Below are positions 63,010 to 64,000 of a stretch of 64,000 nt of DNA, piece after piece (the stretch's first letter is position 1; every line of letters starts with the position of its first letter). The stretch is from Mytilus edulis (Eukaryota; Mollusca; Bivalvia; Mytilida; Mytilidae). Location: positions 50,800,830 through 50,864,829 of the forward strand of contig NC_092344.1 of assembly GCF_963676685.1 (NCBI RefSeq), given 5' to 3'. Under the pieces are notes generated by a model. It was not told the DNA's origin and searched no databases. It was given only the letters and a program-made list of their open reading frames with translations. The translations under genes and the position numbers were made by a program.

Positions 63010-64000
63010 CATACGATCCGTCCTCACATAGAAATAATATTGGTTTACCATGTTTACAATGAGGTCATATATACATGTATATTTACATGATAAAGTGTAA
63101 ATAAGTTCAGTTTTGGTTGATGCGGTCAAATAATTTTGTTAAAACAACTCTCACTCAGTCTGATATATCGAAACCACTGAAATTTGTTTACAATTCAATA
63201 TTTTGAATAAAAAGAGGACTTGCTGATATTCTAAATTGATGTGGAAATTTTTTTGTAGCCAATGTGTTCCAATATTCATTGATATTACTGTCATTTGAAT
63301 TAAAAAATCCATCGTAATATGTATTACTATAAATGATTTAGTATGCGGCTATATATATATATTAAGATTTACATAACAAAGTGTAATTATGGTCAGTTTT
63401 GTTGATGCTGTCACATATGGTCAGTTTTGGTTGATGCTGTCAAATATGGTCAGTTTTGTTTGATGCGGACAAATAATTTTGTTATATTCATGAGTCAGTC
63501 TGAGATATCAAAACTACTGAAATTAGTTTACGATTCAAAATTTTGATGAAAAAGAGGACATGCTGGCACTATAAACTGATGTGAGCATAATTTTATTTTC
63601 CAATATTGCTTTCATTTATATTAAACAATCCTTCATGATATAAAAATATACGTGATTTACTTTGCGGCTATTAAGATTGACATCATGTACATAATAAAGT
63701 GCAAATATGGTCAGTTTTGGTTGATGCGGACAAATTATTTTGTTATACCAGTCAGTCTGAGGTATGAAAACTACTGATATTTGTTTATGATGCAATATTT
63801 TGAATAAAAAGAGGACATGCTGGCATTCTAAATTGATGCAAATGAAATTAGGTAGCATTGTTTCCCAATATTTCTATCATTTGTATTTTCATGATTTTAC
63901 AATCCATCCTTACATAAAAATATTACAGATTTACTATGCGACTATAAGAGTTACATAAAAAAGAGCAAATATGGTCAGTTTTGGTTGATGCAGTCAAATA
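63010..64000 (+). repeat. Satellite-like tandem repeat, ~260-290 bp unit, runs off the end
   Basis: The marker GGTCAGTTTTGGTTGATGC (or a variant) stands at about 63106, 63391, 63419, 63448, 63709 and 63973. Each long unit then carries AAATAATTTTGTTA, CAGTCTGA, AAAAGAGGAC(A/T)TGCTG and CTA...TTGATG in the same order. One unit contains an internal triplication of ~29 bases. Divergence between units is moderate. Confidence 0.85.

Overview
The window looks like nuclear DNA of a bivalve mollusc, most likely a mussel of the genus Mytilus. It is AT-rich, genes are split by introns with GT...AG borders, and most of the space is filled by transposable elements and short dispersed repeats whose tails resemble ones I associate with mussel genomes. 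There is no sign of bacterial, viral or organellar gene organisation. The species call is inference from these traits; I could not run a search.

Host genes all lie on the minus strand. (1) 1374-3625: three terminal exons of a single-pass membrane protein with a PPxY-bearing cytoplasmic tail. (2) 13753-35589: an 11-exon gene for a secreted cysteine-rich multi-module protein. It has a signal peptide, several modules I cannot name, and two tandem chitin-binding-like (peritrophin/CBM14-type) exons at the C-terminus. Splice phases agree along the chain except at exon 8, which runs into a stop. The membrane-protein exons may be a continuation of this gene or a separate gene. (3) 58301-60758: two exons of an ankyrin-type protein ending in a SOCS-box-like motif.

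Mobile elements dominate the rest. At 25076-31837, inside intron 3 of the secreted-protein gene and antisense to it, lies a complete Ty3-type LTR retrotransposon. Its pol order is protease, integrase, reverse transcriptase, RNase H (Gmr1-like order), and its capsid region looks like a SCAN domain. The LTRs are almost identical, there is a 4-bp target duplication, and a 643-bp Harbinger-like element sits inside the 5' LTR. A solo LTR of the same family is at 8059-8630. At 41217-53444 I reconstruct a decayed tyrosine-recombinase retrotransposon (gag, RT-RNase H, recombinase) with split direct repeats (A1 ... B1-A2-B2). Between its recombinase and B1 lie a minus-strand pseudogene of a repeat-encoded protein and, inserted in that, a broken Penelope-like element. 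Four more Penelope 3' tails are scattered in the window.

Smaller items include several MITE-like elements with terminal inverted repeats (8701-9532, 21182-22034, 37893-38474, 56565-56971), a 0.65-kb foldback (60842-61493), a cluster of about twenty short palindromic half-sites (61692-61967), a 21-bp minisatellite (12187-12470) and a ~260-bp satellite running off the right end. No rRNA, tRNA or CRISPR features were found.
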